Part shown: positions 13,389 through 22,829 of the stretch, piece after piece
Numbering within the stretch: the stretch's first letter is position 1
Layout of the letters: each line of letters opens with the position of its first letter
DNA from: a virus
Length of the DNA stretch: 46,058 bases
Reading direction: 5' to 3' (one strand)
IMG/VR virus record: IMGVR_UViG_3300005436_000018
Span: 1-46,058 of that record
Notes under the pieces: model-generated
The model's input: the letters and a program-made list of their open reading frames with translations, nothing else
What the model was told of the DNA's origin: nothing
Database searches by the model: none
Translations under genes and position numbers: made by a program

Positions 13389-14984
13389 TCAGTAGACTTC
13401 GCATATCAGTGAGGCTCCGACAGACCCCTGACTAAAAAGGCTTGCCACAGACCCCGAGACATACCCAACAGCCATGGCGATCCCGTTGACGGTGCTGAAG
13501 ATCCCCATGGATGGCACATTGGGGGTTATCAGGGTGTTCTGTGTTGTATTGTCCTCGCCTGCCGCAAATACCACCAACCGGCCAGCAGTGCATCCGGTTA
13601 CTCGCAAAAGGTCGGTTGCAAATGGGACACCATTCAAGGTGCTCTGATGGCCGGTGGTGCCAGCTACTGGTGTCAGACTGTCTGGAACTTCGAGAACCAC
13701 GACCGTGTTGAATGACCCTGGCTTTGTCATGGTTATCGTGGTGCCAGAACTGCCACCCGCCACAACCCCAACCCAAATGGCATAAAAGGCCCCAGCCGAG
13801 GTGTGCGTCAATAGCTGAGTCCATGTGACATTGGTACATGACGGACTCGTCACCTGACCTGTGGTCGAATTGGTCACCATGATGAGCGAATGCCCCGATG
13901 AAGCCGCCGCGATTGTCACTGAGGTGGCTGTATTCCAGGCTTCCGCCACCTGTACCACGTCTGGAACGGCGGCACCACCGCCGCCCATCTGCGTCCACGT
14001 CCCCGGTGTGCCAGCCGTGGTGCACACCCACGCCGACCCACTTTGGTCGATCACGAAGTCGCCAACCGCGAAGGTGCCCGAAGCCGGCGCACCACTCGTG
14101 GTGCCGCCAACGAACCGGGTGGCCGCCGTGGCGCCGGTCAGACCGATGGGCTGACCGAGTCCACTGTGGACGTGGTCGCTGCGGGCGCTCGTGGCGGCTG
14201 AGCCGTCCGCCAACGCGGTACCGATCTCTACGGGGCTGCCGAACGACACGGCGGCGGTGCCGCCGCCCGAGCTGTTGAGCTTGACGGCACTCAACCACGT
14301 CTGGTGGGTGTCGCCCTGGGTGGCCTGGTTCACCCCTGATGTCTGGTAGACATACAGCTCGATGTAGTCGTTGACCGCGAGGTTCATGATGTCGCTCACG
14401 GGCACAACCGGGAAGCCGGAGGCGTTGATGTCCTCCTCGGCGCGACGCACCTCAGCCCCGTTGACGTAGATCATCGTCATGTAGCGCCCAGCAGCAACGG
14501 CACCGCCAGAGTTCTGCCACCCCGCGCACGCCGACACCAGATAGCAGCCAGCCTCATCAATGACGATCTTGGAGCTGAAGCCCAGGGCGTCGATGTTGCC
14601 GTTGTTGATGTCGACGTTGGCGAGAGTCACCTTCTGGGCTGTCGCCGTAGCGGCTACGGTCTGACCTGTCGCGTTGAGGCGCCCGCGTGGGCCGCCGGTT
14701 CCCGACCCACCCATGGAGCAGATGACCACGCGCTGCGAGCGGCCGGCACCCACCATCCGCGCCACCAGGACAGGGTCGCCGACGTAGGGACTGTACGAAT
14801 CGAGGTAGGGGATACCACTGGTGATCGCAGCGCCGTCACCACCAGGGCTGTTATCCAGGTACACCCCCACTGTTCCCGATGTGGTGTCCAGGGTCGCAAC
14901 TTCGCCGAACTGCCAGGGGCCATGCACTCCTGGCGGGGGCTGGAGGTTGCGTCGAATCTGGCGAGCCAAGTCGTAATGGTTCAC
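13389..14984 (-). CDS. Tail fibre / receptor-binding protein with C1q-like domain
   Basis: This 531-residue protein is probably the distal tail fibre. Residues 1-95 form an attachment part (VYLDNSPGGDGAAITSGIPY). A short Gly-rich hinge leads to a C1q/TNF-like jelly-roll at about 105-240: VTLANVDINNGNIDALGF, IDEAGCYLVSACAGWQ, YMTMIYVNGAEVRRAEED, YIELYVYQTSG. After a Gly-Thr linker comes a head-binding-like middle (DHVHSGLGQPIGLTG, FVIDQSGSAWVCTTAGTPG) and a C-terminal beta-rich Thr/Ser domain. Its ATG overlaps the stop of the gene before (ATGA). The assignment is from domains and from its place at the end of the tail module. Confidence 0.8.
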   Translation of the reverse strand: MNHYDLARQIRRNLQPPPGVHGPWQFGEVATLDTTSGTVGVYLDNSPGGDGAAITSGIPYLDSYSPYVGDPVLVARMVGAGRSQRVVICSMGGSGTGGPRGRLNATGQTVAATATAQKVTLANVDINNGNIDALGFSSKIVIDEAGCYLVSACAGWQNSGGAVAAGRYMTMIYVNGAEVRRAEEDINASGFPVVPVSDIMNLAVNDYIELYVYQTSGVNQATQGDTHQTWLSAVKLNSSGGGTAAVSFGSPVEIGTALADGSAATSARSDHVHSGLGQPIGLTGATAATRFVGGTTSGAPASGTFAVGDFVIDQSGSAWVCTTAGTPGTWTQMGGGGAAVPDVVQVAEAWNTATSVTIAAASSGHSLIMVTNSTTGQVTSPSCTNVTWTQLLTHTSAGAFYAIWVGVVAGGSSGTTITMTKPGSFNTVVVLEVPDSLTPVAGTTGHQSTLNGVPFATDLLRVTGCTAGRLVVFAAGEDNTTQNTLITPNVPSMGIFSTVNGIAMAVGYVSGSVASLFSQGSVGASLICEVY

Positions 14985-16240
14985 CCTGGAACAAACCTCC
15001 CCGTCAGCGTGGTTTGCAGGTCGTAGCGCACCGCCGTTGTGATGTTGTCCACCACAAACTTGGCGTTGCTGAGCGCGAGACGACTGCGTGTGATGGTGCA
15101 GACATCGTCGATGTCGAACAAGGGGTTGGGCGGTGTCACCACGCTCAAGGTGAATGCCTTGGCCAGCGCCGCCTGGAGGTTGTACTGAGCCTCGGCGAGT
15201 GCCTGGGCTTTGGTGGTGATGAGGGGATCGAAGATGAAGTTGGGCACGTCACCCATCGGACCTCCAATCCATGTCGGCGAGCTGGCGTTGTTGTCGGCCG
15301 CCTCGGCCTGGACGGGGGAATTGCCCCCTGTGGCGTTGTTTGGTCCGGTGGCCGCCACGAAGAAGTCGTTGGCGATGCCATCTCGGGTGAGAGCGATGGT
15401 GGTAGCGACGGGGGTGGTGAAGGGGGTGCCCCCAAGTGGATGCATGGTTGTCCCTGTGGCCGCCACCTCACCCTCCTGGAAGTTCCACACCACGGCCTGC
15501 GTGGCGGGATCAGGGATGGGCTTGCCAACAAGGTTGCCGCTCACATCGAAGAACAGCTCGTAGCCGGCCGCGGTGGCCATGTCCACACACGCCTGCCATG
15601 GGTCCTGGCCCTGGTTGTACGTGCCCGCCGGCACCTGATACGACGAAGGCACGATGGCGTAGGTCCACGGTGGCGCCGAGCCCCACACCGTCCCCACAAG
15701 GTTCACGATCTCACTCTGGAGATCCTTGCTCGATGTGGCGGGGACGGTGTAGGGCTGGATGAGCGCCCGTTGCGCGATCCCCCACGAACGGTCGTGGAGG
15801 TCCAGGGTGACGGTCATGTCGTTGCCGGAGTCCTGGGTGGTGGATGAGCCGATCTGGTACATCCCCATGGGAATCCAGCCGTTGGCGCCCGCCGTCTGCC
15901 CACCCGACATCACCGTCATCTCGACGAACACCTCGGTGCCGAAGGGCGCGAGGAGCGACGTGGGCGCCAGGGGCAGCAGGGTCATCGTGGAGCCCTGAGA
16001 CACCACCGTCTGTGGCGGCACCGTGGGCAACACCTCCACGGTGATCTGTCCTTGCCGGCGCACCGCTGAGTTGCGGTCCACCGTGAACTGCGCGTCGGCG
16101 ATGGGGAGAATGATGGCCGTGGTGTTGCCGTTGGCGTAGACCGTCAGTCGGGCGGCGGCGAGGTAGGACCCAAACCGCAGCGCGTCGACGAAGGCGGAGG
16201 TGTGGTTCTGCATCTCAGACCGCAGGCCGAGGCTGAGCAT
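14981..16240 (-). CDS. Tail protein, DUF5047-like (hub/baseplate component)
   Basis: The 419-residue protein is the likely baseplate or tail-hub component. It opens MLSLGLRSEMQNHTSAFVDA, and VDRNSAVRRQGQITVEVLPT is the conserved early motif. Later come GMYQIGSSTTQDSGNDMTVT, HDRSWGIAQRALIQPYTV, and a late VCTITRSRLALSNAKFVVDN. Proteins of this layout are annotated DUF5047 in actinophages and lie between the tape measure and the fibres. ATG 16240 overlaps the previous gene by 26 nt and is preferred; further upstream in the same frame there is no support. Confidence 0.75.
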   Translation of the reverse strand: MLSLGLRSEMQNHTSAFVDALRFGSYLAAARLTVYANGNTTAIILPIADAQFTVDRNSAVRRQGQITVEVLPTVPPQTVVSQGSTMTLLPLAPTSLLAPFGTEVFVEMTVMSGGQTAGANGWIPMGMYQIGSSTTQDSGNDMTVTLDLHDRSWGIAQRALIQPYTVPATSSKDLQSEIVNLVGTVWGSAPPWTYAIVPSSYQVPAGTYNQGQDPWQACVDMATAAGYELFFDVSGNLVGKPIPDPATQAVVWNFQEGEVAATGTTMHPLGGTPFTTPVATTIALTRDGIANDFFVAATGPNNATGGNSPVQAEAADNNASSPTWIGGPMGDVPNFIFDPLITTKAQALAEAQYNLQAALAKAFTLSVVTPPNPLFDIDDVCTITRSRLALSNAKFVVDNITTAVRYDLQTTLTGRFVPG

Positions 16241-18764
16241 TGCCCACCACGGCCACCTGCCGATGCGGGCCTGCTGCTGTCGACGCCATGAGCTGGGTGT
16301 CGTGGGCCTTACCACCCATCCCGCCGGGCGAGATGGAGAGGTGTTGGTAGTAGCTGAACCCGAAGGGGTCGGAGATGAAGATGGTCTTCTGCGATGCACA
16401 CAGCGCGATCAACCCCGCGTAAATCTCCGGCGTGAAGGTCTCGAACGTGGCCGCAATATCCGCCTGTTGCACCACGTCGGCGACCACGTTAACAGTGGTC
16501 TGTCCGAGCACGGGGTGCGCCGCCACCTTGGAGTATTGCTGGGGGTTCCAGAGCACGGGCTGCGCCCGGATAGCCGTGGTGACATCGGTGGGGTCCAGCT
16601 CCCAGAACCCAAGCGCGGTGGGCACCTGGGCCGTCCCGCTGGCGGAGGAGGCTGCGCTGGTGTAGGCGCCCGAGATCACCACAGCCGTGTAGGTGTAGTC
16701 CGTTCCAGGGGTGCCCTCGTAGTCGTAGACCGTCACCGTCTGGTTGGGCAACACGAGTGCCGCGGGGGTTGTGGTGCTGGCCCCACGCACGTACAGCCCA
16801 TCCGAGCGCAGGATGGCCACGCCAGCCGCCGCCACGAAGCCGCCGGCAGTCCACGATGACACCGTCCCAGGGAAGACGCCCGCCTCGTCCACGTAGTGGA
16901 TCTCGCTGCCCGCGCCCGTGGAGAGCACGTTGTGCGCCAGGCGCACGAAGGCTGCGTTAGAGGGAGATGAGGCGGTCTTCGATGACGTGGTCCAGGCTGA
17001 GGTGCTGTCGGTGGCCGTGTTGCCGGTGGTGGTGGAGATGAGTGTGCCGGAGCTGTCGTACCACGTCGCGTCCGTACGCACCGTGCGCGCCGAGGCGTCG
17101 GCCCAGTAGTCGGAGCGGAAGGTGTAGCTCGTACTCGGGAGTACCGCGTAGCCAGACAGTCCTGTGGCCGTTCCAGCCGACATGTTCCCCGACGCCGTCG
17201 AGGTCATGCGCAGGGAGTAGTTGCTGTCCTCGTGTTGGGTGGTGCTCTGGGCCACGGCGCAGTTGGTGATGGCCGTCGTTGTGCCCAAGCCGCCCTCAAA
17301 GGAGGCGTCGTCCGTGGAGAGGAGGTTGTTCTGGCTCGTCACCGCCAGGGTGATGCGTGGGCACCCCGTGGTGCCGTCGGTGGAGTAGGTGGCTGTGATG
17401 GTGGGTGTGCGGGGCACGTCCTGGGCCACGGAGTAGGCCGTGTACGACCACGCCGACAGCTCATTCCCCGTCTCGGCGATCTGCACGTAGCTGCGATAGC
17501 TCACCCCCTCCGGGAGAGAGGTGGCCACGGTGTAGGACGTGCTGGCTGAACTCACCACCCCAGAGTCGTCGACACTCGACCCGTATCCCGGCAGGAAGTC
17601 TCCGGCGCTGTACTGTGTGCTGTTGTAGGTCACCACCCTATAGGTGGTCTGCGAGGTGCCTCCCGCCAGGGTGCGCGTCCAGGTCACCACGGGCAACTGC
17701 GTTGTGATGGTCCCGGTTGGTGCCGTCACGGTCACCGTGGGCGCGTCCTGTCCCGTCACCGTGAAGTCCGACGCGTAGGGGCCAGTGCCACTGACATCTG
17801 TCGACGCCACCGACCAGTTGTAGACCTGGCCGCCATTGGACCACAAGGCCGCCCCAAACGTCAGGTCTGTCGAGGAGGAGGTGTTGACGAGGTCGCTGGA
17901 CTGGAAGGCCACTGTGCCGGCGTTCCAGTACGTGTAGGACCCACCCGAGGGCTTGCGACGAAAGCTGTAGCCGGTCTCAGTCCCCGGCCCGGTGGCCTGG
18001 TAGGCCCACGAGAAGGTTTGCCCCGCTGCGAGGTCGGTGTAGGCGTTGTTGTTGGGGGTGTAGAGGACGGGCTGCAAGGGCAACGCGGTGATGGCCCCAA
18101 CCATGAAGCCACCCCAGTACCCCGAAACGCCATCCGTTGCGGAGCCTGGCGAGGAGGATCCTGGCGTACCGGGCCCCGTGTAATCCCCAATCAGAAGACC
18201 GCTGGCGCCACCTGCTGTATTTGTGAAGTTCACGCGGGAGGTCAGGCCCCCGGGAAGCGTCAGAGAACCGCTGGTGCTCTGCGCCCACAACGCCACCATC
18301 GTCTCGCTCGCTACCGTTGTGGTCACTGTGGGTGCTGCGAAAGTGGTACTCGCAACCCCTGTGCTCCCGCTCCCGACTGTCGCCGATGGATCGAAAGTCA
18401 GGTTCGCGCCTGTCGTGGAGTAGTACGCCACCAGCGCGGCCTGATATTTGTGGGAGCCGAAAGCGTTACCGCCTCCGGTCAGGTAGAAGCCGAAAGAGGA
18501 GCCCACGGAGGAGGGAGCTGTAGTGGCGAAGATGCAACAGAGCGTGTTGCCCGTGTCCATGGTTTCAGTGAAGGGCGAACCATGAACGGAACCAAAGCCG
18601 CCACCAGCGCTCGCAAAGTTCACAACCACAATCCCTATCACGAGATCGCCGGGCTGCACTCCCACGGGCGTTGTTATGTTCACACTCCCCCACGCAGACA
18701 CATGTGGAGGGGCACCCGCCGTGAACGTGTAGCTGGTCGAGGCTCCGCGGAAGCTGATGCTCAT
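16215..18764 (-). CDS. Large minor tail protein with FN3-like and carbohydrate-binding-like modules
   Basis: This 849-residue beta-rich protein belongs to the tail tip. The N-terminus (SISFRGASTSYTFTAGAPPH; VQPGDLVIGIVVVNFASAGG) resembles surface modules of phage tail proteins. From about 230 to 460 there are two or three fibronectin-III-like repeats (FSWAYQATGPGTETGYSFRR; PVVTWTRTLAGGTSQTTYRV). A galactose-binding-like CBM module lies at about 490-650 (DDASFEGGLGTTTAITNCAV ... NYSLRMTSTASG). The last 120 residues resemble tail-tip domains (TIFISDPFGFSYYQHLSISP). It binds glycans or host surfaces by inference. The 3' end overlaps the next gene by 26 nt. Confidence 0.75.
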   Translation of the reverse strand: MSISFRGASTSYTFTAGAPPHVSAWGSVNITTPVGVQPGDLVIGIVVVNFASAGGGFGSVHGSPFTETMDTGNTLCCIFATTAPSSVGSSFGFYLTGGGNAFGSHKYQAALVAYYSTTGANLTFDPSATVGSGSTGVASTTFAAPTVTTTVASETMVALWAQSTSGSLTLPGGLTSRVNFTNTAGGASGLLIGDYTGPGTPGSSSPGSATDGVSGYWGGFMVGAITALPLQPVLYTPNNNAYTDLAAGQTFSWAYQATGPGTETGYSFRRKPSGGSYTYWNAGTVAFQSSDLVNTSSSTDLTFGAALWSNGGQVYNWSVASTDVSGTGPYASDFTVTGQDAPTVTVTAPTGTITTQLPVVTWTRTLAGGTSQTTYRVVTYNSTQYSAGDFLPGYGSSVDDSGVVSSASTSYTVATSLPEGVSYRSYVQIAETGNELSAWSYTAYSVAQDVPRTPTITATYSTDGTTGCPRITLAVTSQNNLLSTDDASFEGGLGTTTAITNCAVAQSTTQHEDSNYSLRMTSTASGNMSAGTATGLSGYAVLPSTSYTFRSDYWADASARTVRTDATWYDSSGTLISTTTGNTATDSTSAWTTSSKTASSPSNAAFVRLAHNVLSTGAGSEIHYVDEAGVFPGTVSSWTAGGFVAAAGVAILRSDGLYVRGASTTTPAALVLPNQTVTVYDYEGTPGTDYTYTAVVISGAYTSAASSASGTAQVPTALGFWELDPTDVTTAIRAQPVLWNPQQYSKVAAHPVLGQTTVNVVADVVQQADIAATFETFTPEIYAGLIALCASQKTIFISDPFGFSYYQHLSISPGGMGGKAHDTQLMASTAAGPHRQVAVVGNAQPRPAV

Positions 18765-18985
18765 GCCTGGCCCTCCCGCTCCACCTTCACCGCCTCACGC
18801 AACTTCCAGGCCGCCGGATGGAGGCCCCAGTCCCGGTACTCGGGCCGGTACATCGCCCTGGCCTCGTCGGTCAGCTCGGCGTTCCAGTACCCGTGGTGGC
18901 ACCCTCGGCAGACCCAGGGCGCCCAGTCGGGGTGGCCTTCAATGGCCTCCAGGGGCTCGTCACAGTGCGGGCACAGAGGTGTCAC
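18761..18985 (-). CDS. Small zinc-ribbon protein
   Basis: The 74-residue protein has LCPHCDEPLEAIEGHPDWAP followed by WVCRGCHHGYW, a C-x2-C...C-x2-C zinc ribbon, then an acidic/aromatic tail (EARAMYRPEYRDWG). The GTG at 18985 has AGGGAG 6 nt upstream; the upstream in-frame ATG at 19096 is not supported by an SD. It sits between the tape measure and the large tail protein and overlaps the latter by 4 nt. Small ribbons like this are frequent in actinophages with unknown role. Confidence 0.7.
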   Translation of the reverse strand: MTPLCPHCDEPLEAIEGHPDWAPWVCRGCHHGYWNAELTDEARAMYRPEYRDWGLHPAAWKLREAVKVEREGQA

Positions 18986-19034
18986 GGGTTGCTCCCTTTG
19001 GGGTACTCTGGTGAGGCACAAGGAGGTCTCAGCG

Positions 19035-19256
19035 ATGGCACACAAGCGTCTGGCGATCCTGGTGGCCGTGGGTTTGGGGATGGTTCCCGTGCCCACTCAG
19101 GCCGCCACGCCGCACACCAGCCCCAATGGCCGGCTGCACAGCGCCGCCTGGGTCATCAGTTGTCCACCGCCCTGTCCGCCGGGAACGGCGCGGTGCCCCA
19201 AGCGGGACTGCTTCTACGTCTTCAGGCCGAGCGGGACGAGTAGGCCCCGGCGCTGA
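19035..19256 (+). CDS. Secreted Cys-rich small protein (probable moron)
   Basis: The 73-residue product on the opposite strand to all neighbours starts MAHKRLAILVAVGLGMVPVP followed by TQA-A, a classic signal peptide (basic n-region, hydrophobic core, small-x-small site). The mature part carries SCPPPCPPGTARCPKRDC, four cysteines in a Pro-rich context. AAGGAGG lies 8 nt before ATG 19035, and TACTCT (19004-19009) could be a -10. The end overlaps the tape-measure gene by 35 nt. A strong SD and signal sequence on the anti-operon strand argue for an independently expressed gene acting outside the cytoplasm, such as a host-envelope modifier. Confidence 0.65.
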   Translation: MAHKRLAILVAVGLGMVPVPTQAATPHTSPNGRLHSAAWVISCPPPCPPGTARCPKRDCFYVFRPSGTSRPRR

Positions 19257-22200
19257 GGCCGCGGACCACCTGGGTGAACTCCTTGCGCACCATGGTCGCA
19301 ACGAGGGTTGCGAGCTGGTGAGGGTCGCCCATGGTGGAGGGTGCGGTCACGGTGATGGGTGCGGAGATGGTGATGGTGGCGCTCCGCGCACCCAGGGCGT
19401 TCTGCGACGCCTGCGAGCTGGCCGAGTAGATGGTCACGCCGGCCGAGGACACCTGACCAAACTCTGGCCCACCCTCATTGAACATGAACGACTGCCCCGT
19501 GGGGACGAAGCCGCCCGCCGCCATCATCCCGGGCATTTTCTTGGTGCCGCCACCCGTGGTTCCATGGACTGCACCGTGCAACGCCTGTTCACCCGCGTTG
19601 AGAAGGATCTGGCCCAGGTTGCCACCAGTGAAGCTACCCGCAACGGCGTGAATCACCCCGGCAATGGCGCCCTGGAGCGGGTTGACGATGTTCTGAACGA
19701 TCCAACGACCACTGGCGGTGGACTCCAGCCCTTTCTTGATTCCCGACAAGAGGTCGTGAACACCCTGGACGACCTGGCCGATCCGATTGGGCACGTCCAC
19801 AAACGCGAGCTTCATGAAGTCGTCACTGAGGTTGCCCAAGAATTTCCCCACATTGCCGTGAAGACCCGTAAGCCATCCGGGCAGCCTGCCGTTGGTCAGG
19901 TCGTTGAAGGTGCCGGTGATGCCGTTGAAGAAGCTGCCGAGGGCGTTGCCAATCGCCGCGCCGCCCTTGCCCAGGTCCACGCCCTTGAAGATGCTGCCGA
20001 CCTTGTCGAAAAGACGGCCGATGTCGTGACCGATGTCGAACCCAAATTGCTTGAGGCTGATCTTTCCGGTCAGGACATCTCCAATCTGGCCACCCAGCGT
20101 CTTCACGCCGCCACTGATCTTGCCCCAGAACGTGGTGATGAGCCCGATCTCGGCACCGGCCAGGCCACCAGCAAGTGCACCCACGGCTGTGCCGACACCC
20201 GGAAACACGAACGTCCCCAATGCGGCACCACCGACGGCTCCACCAGCAGCTCCACCAGCGATGGTGCCCAGATGACCGCCAAGGCCCGCGCCCTGCTTGC
20301 CGCCCACGCCGCCGCCAATGAGCTTCCCAAGCCAGTCGCCGCCGGCCATGCCGCCAAGGACGGCGATCACCGCCCCGACAATAGACGCCACGCCAGCGCT
20401 GCCGCCAACCTTCTCCAGGATGCCAGCAGCGGCCCCCGTCTCACCGACATCCCCGGCGACATTCCCAAGGCCAGGCTTACCGCCGCCGCCAACAATTCCC
20501 TCCCCCGCCATGACGTCCGTCAGTCGATTGAGGGCGAGCGTGTTTGCCTCAAGGGCCGTCTGCTTGCCGGTACTACCAAGGGCGATCCCCAGCTTGTCCA
20601 GCGTCATGGTGGCGATGGCTTTGAGGCCGGTAACCACGGGCGACAAGATCATTCCCAGGATGCCCAGCTTGCCCGCGAGGAGCGTGATGCCCAGAAGCCA
20701 TGCCCCAAAGGGGTTCTTGGCAAGAGCGTCGAGCACCGGGGCAATCCCCTCCAACACCAACGTGAGCGACCGCGTCATCGCTGGCGCCACGGCCATGTAG
20801 ATGTTGGAGAACGCAGACACCAGAGGTGGCAACAGCCGCAGAAGGTCTAATACCTCCTGCTTGTGCACCTCGAAAATGGTGTGCAACTCTGACTTGCCCT
20901 GGGTGGAGTTCTCCCAAGTGTTGAGGTGTTGCAACATCTCGGTGATGGTCTGGATGATGCTCTGTCCCGTCCCAACGTCCTGCTTGAAGAGATCGACGAT
21001 GTCTTTGCCCAGGATGTGCAGGAACGCGGACCACACATGGAAAGACTGGATCATGTGATCCATGTGTCCTTCCCAGGTACTGAAACCCTGGGCGGTGTTC
21101 ATGTGCTGCATGAAGTCGTCGAAGCGCTGCATCACGTTACCTGTCTTGCCGGACAGGTAGTCGAGCGTCTTCAGTAGAAACTCGATGCTCTGGTCGAGCG
21201 CATCGACAGCAAAGGGCAGGTTGGTGGCGAAGTGGTTTTCGAGGTCAGTGAAGATCCCAATGCCCTGCGGCCCCTCCAGCCACGCGAACAAGGGCTTGAG
21301 CGAGTTGTTGGTGATAGCCAGGTTGCGCTGCGCCGCCTGCCCCACCAGAGGCGCGAAGCGCGTCGCAAGATCCTTGACCTGAGTCAAGATGGCCGCCGCC
21401 TGGACGCGTGCGTTGTCGATCGACGTGTTCCACGTCTGATCCAGGGTCTCGCCCGCGTTGGCCAGTGCGATCTCAGCCGCCTTGGCGGCAGGGCTCAGCC
21501 CTGCGATGGTCTGGTTGAGGTCGTACTGGGCTGCCTGGGCCTGGATGCTGCCGGCGCCGTAGACGGCGATGGCGCGGTTCAGCCGGTCCAGCTTGTCGGC
21601 GTAGTCCTTGGCGGTGGCCGATGTGGCGCGCATGACCGCGGCGTCAGAGAGACCACCCACAGCCATAGGCGCTAGGGCGCCAAGGCCCAGAAGGCCGGCG
21701 CCACCAAGCGCCGATGCAGCCGAGCCCGCAACCCCCAATCCTGTCATGAGGACGTGCTCGGCACCTAACCCCGCGAAGGCTCCGATAGAGCCAATCCCGG
21801 CCAGGCCCCACCCGAAGGGGTTGAACATGCCGCCAATGCCGCCGATACCGCCACCGCGATGACGATGACCGCCGCCCCAGAACGCCTTGCCAAAAAGGCC
21901 AGAGAGGGCCTTCATCTCGGCGGCACGCGCCGCTTTGTTTTCAGCTTCGGCGGCGGTGGCCGCGTCGGCCAAACCGCGACCCAGGCCACCGATAGAGAGG
22001 CCGCCGGCCGGGAACCTACCCATGGCCAACCCACCGAGCAGGGCGGCGAGATCCGCCTTGTTGACCTTGACCTCGACTTCCTGGGTGATCGGCTTGGCGA
22101 ACTCGGCCGCCACCATGGCGCGAATCTCGACGGCGCGGTTGCGCATCTTGTCGGTGTCAAGGTCCGCTTCGGCGGTGAACTTTTCGCCGTCGAACTCTTC

Positions 22201-22296
22201 CCCGAGACGCTTGGCGACCTCCAACTTCTGCGTGAAATCGGAGATGTCACCGATGACGGCGGCCACAACAGGAGGCAGGTACCCACGTCCAGCCAT
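19222..22296 (-). CDS. Tape-measure protein
   Basis: This 1024-residue protein sets tail length and probably helps DNA pass the membrane. It follows the G/GT chaperones, the standard place. The N-terminal part is helical and charged (VAKRLGEEFDGEKFTAEADL). The centre has long hydrophobic stretches, and residues 640-740 form a Gly-zipper-like region (GGGVGGKQGAGLGGHLGTIA). The C-terminal beta part ends ATITISAPITVTAPSTMG. By the usual 0.15 nm per residue its tail would be about 150 nm. The ATG overlaps the previous stop (ATGA) with GGAGG upstream. Confidence 0.93.
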   Translation of the reverse strand: MAGRGYLPPVVAAVIGDISDFTQKLEVAKRLGEEFDGEKFTAEADLDTDKMRNRAVEIRAMVAAEFAKPITQEVEVKVNKADLAALLGGLAMGRFPAGGLSIGGLGRGLADAATAAEAENKAARAAEMKALSGLFGKAFWGGGHRHRGGGIGGIGGMFNPFGWGLAGIGSIGAFAGLGAEHVLMTGLGVAGSAASALGGAGLLGLGALAPMAVGGLSDAAVMRATSATAKDYADKLDRLNRAIAVYGAGSIQAQAAQYDLNQTIAGLSPAAKAAEIALANAGETLDQTWNTSIDNARVQAAAILTQVKDLATRFAPLVGQAAQRNLAITNNSLKPLFAWLEGPQGIGIFTDLENHFATNLPFAVDALDQSIEFLLKTLDYLSGKTGNVMQRFDDFMQHMNTAQGFSTWEGHMDHMIQSFHVWSAFLHILGKDIVDLFKQDVGTGQSIIQTITEMLQHLNTWENSTQGKSELHTIFEVHKQEVLDLLRLLPPLVSAFSNIYMAVAPAMTRSLTLVLEGIAPVLDALAKNPFGAWLLGITLLAGKLGILGMILSPVVTGLKAIATMTLDKLGIALGSTGKQTALEANTLALNRLTDVMAGEGIVGGGGKPGLGNVAGDVGETGAAAGILEKVGGSAGVASIVGAVIAVLGGMAGGDWLGKLIGGGVGGKQGAGLGGHLGTIAGGAAGGAVGGAALGTFVFPGVGTAVGALAGGLAGAEIGLITTFWGKISGGVKTLGGQIGDVLTGKISLKQFGFDIGHDIGRLFDKVGSIFKGVDLGKGGAAIGNALGSFFNGITGTFNDLTNGRLPGWLTGLHGNVGKFLGNLSDDFMKLAFVDVPNRIGQVVQGVHDLLSGIKKGLESTASGRWIVQNIVNPLQGAIAGVIHAVAGSFTGGNLGQILLNAGEQALHGAVHGTTGGGTKKMPGMMAAGGFVPTGQSFMFNEGGPEFGQVSSAGVTIYSASSQASQNALGARSATITISAPITVTAPSTMGDPHQLATLVATMVRKEFTQVVRGLSAGAYSSRSA

Positions 22297-22829
22297 CAGC
22301 CAGTTACCTCCTCAATAGCCGCCGTCAGCTTGCGCACCACCATGGGCACAAAGGCGTCCCGTACCGGGTCTGTCGCGATCCGCAGATATGGCGCACCGTG
22401 CTGCATCTGCCGGCCGCGACCCTTGCGGTACACGGTGCGTCCGGTCTTCTTGATGGTGTAGCTGTAGGCGCCCACATTCCAGAACACCGGACGACCGTGC
22501 CACCACCACCGCAACCAGTTGCCGTCCATGCGCGTCTTCAGGCCGGGCACATTGCCGCCAACCTCACGAATACGCCCATAAACAACAGTAGGCCCCACGC
22601 GGGCCGCAAAGACTGCGGGACCGCGTGGGGTTGCCTTGGGTAGGTCGGGGACGGTGGATGCCTCACGGGGGCCGTCAACCTTGATGGAGGCACGCAGGGT
22701 TCCCAGGCGCACAGGTGCGATGGCGCGCCCCCCCACTTGGATGTCGTGAGCTGCGTCGCCCACCACGGACCGCATGGCCTCCAGGCTGCGCGCTATGAGT
22801 GCGTCCATAGCGGCGCCGAACTCACCCAC
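22296..22829 (-). CDS. HK97 gp10-like tail completion or minor tail protein
   Basis: The 177-residue protein has LIARSLEAMRSVVGDAAHDI and APVRLGTLRASIKVDG, the layout of the HK97-gp10-like family, in which Ala-Pro-x3-G-x-L-x2-S-I is typical. A Tyr/Lys-rich beta segment follows (VGAYSYTIKKTGRTVYRKGR). It lies between the tail chaperones and the tape measure. The GTG at 22829 has GGAGGG 5 nt upstream and overlaps the GT stop by 8 nt; the in-frame ATG at 22859 would lie inside GT without an SD. Confidence 0.75.
   Translation of the reverse strand: MGEFGAAMDALIARSLEAMRSVVGDAAHDIQVGGRAIAPVRLGTLRASIKVDGPREASTVPDLPKATPRGPAVFAARVGPTVVYGRIREVGGNVPGLKTRMDGNWLRWWWHGRPVFWNVGAYSYTIKKTGRTVYRKGRGRQMQHGAPYLRIATDPVRDAFVPMVVRKLTAAIEEVTG

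Noticed and set aside
18018-19034. Long plus-strand frame leading into the secreted small protein
   Set aside because: It is antisense to the large tail gene. The signal peptide and SD place the start at 19035.
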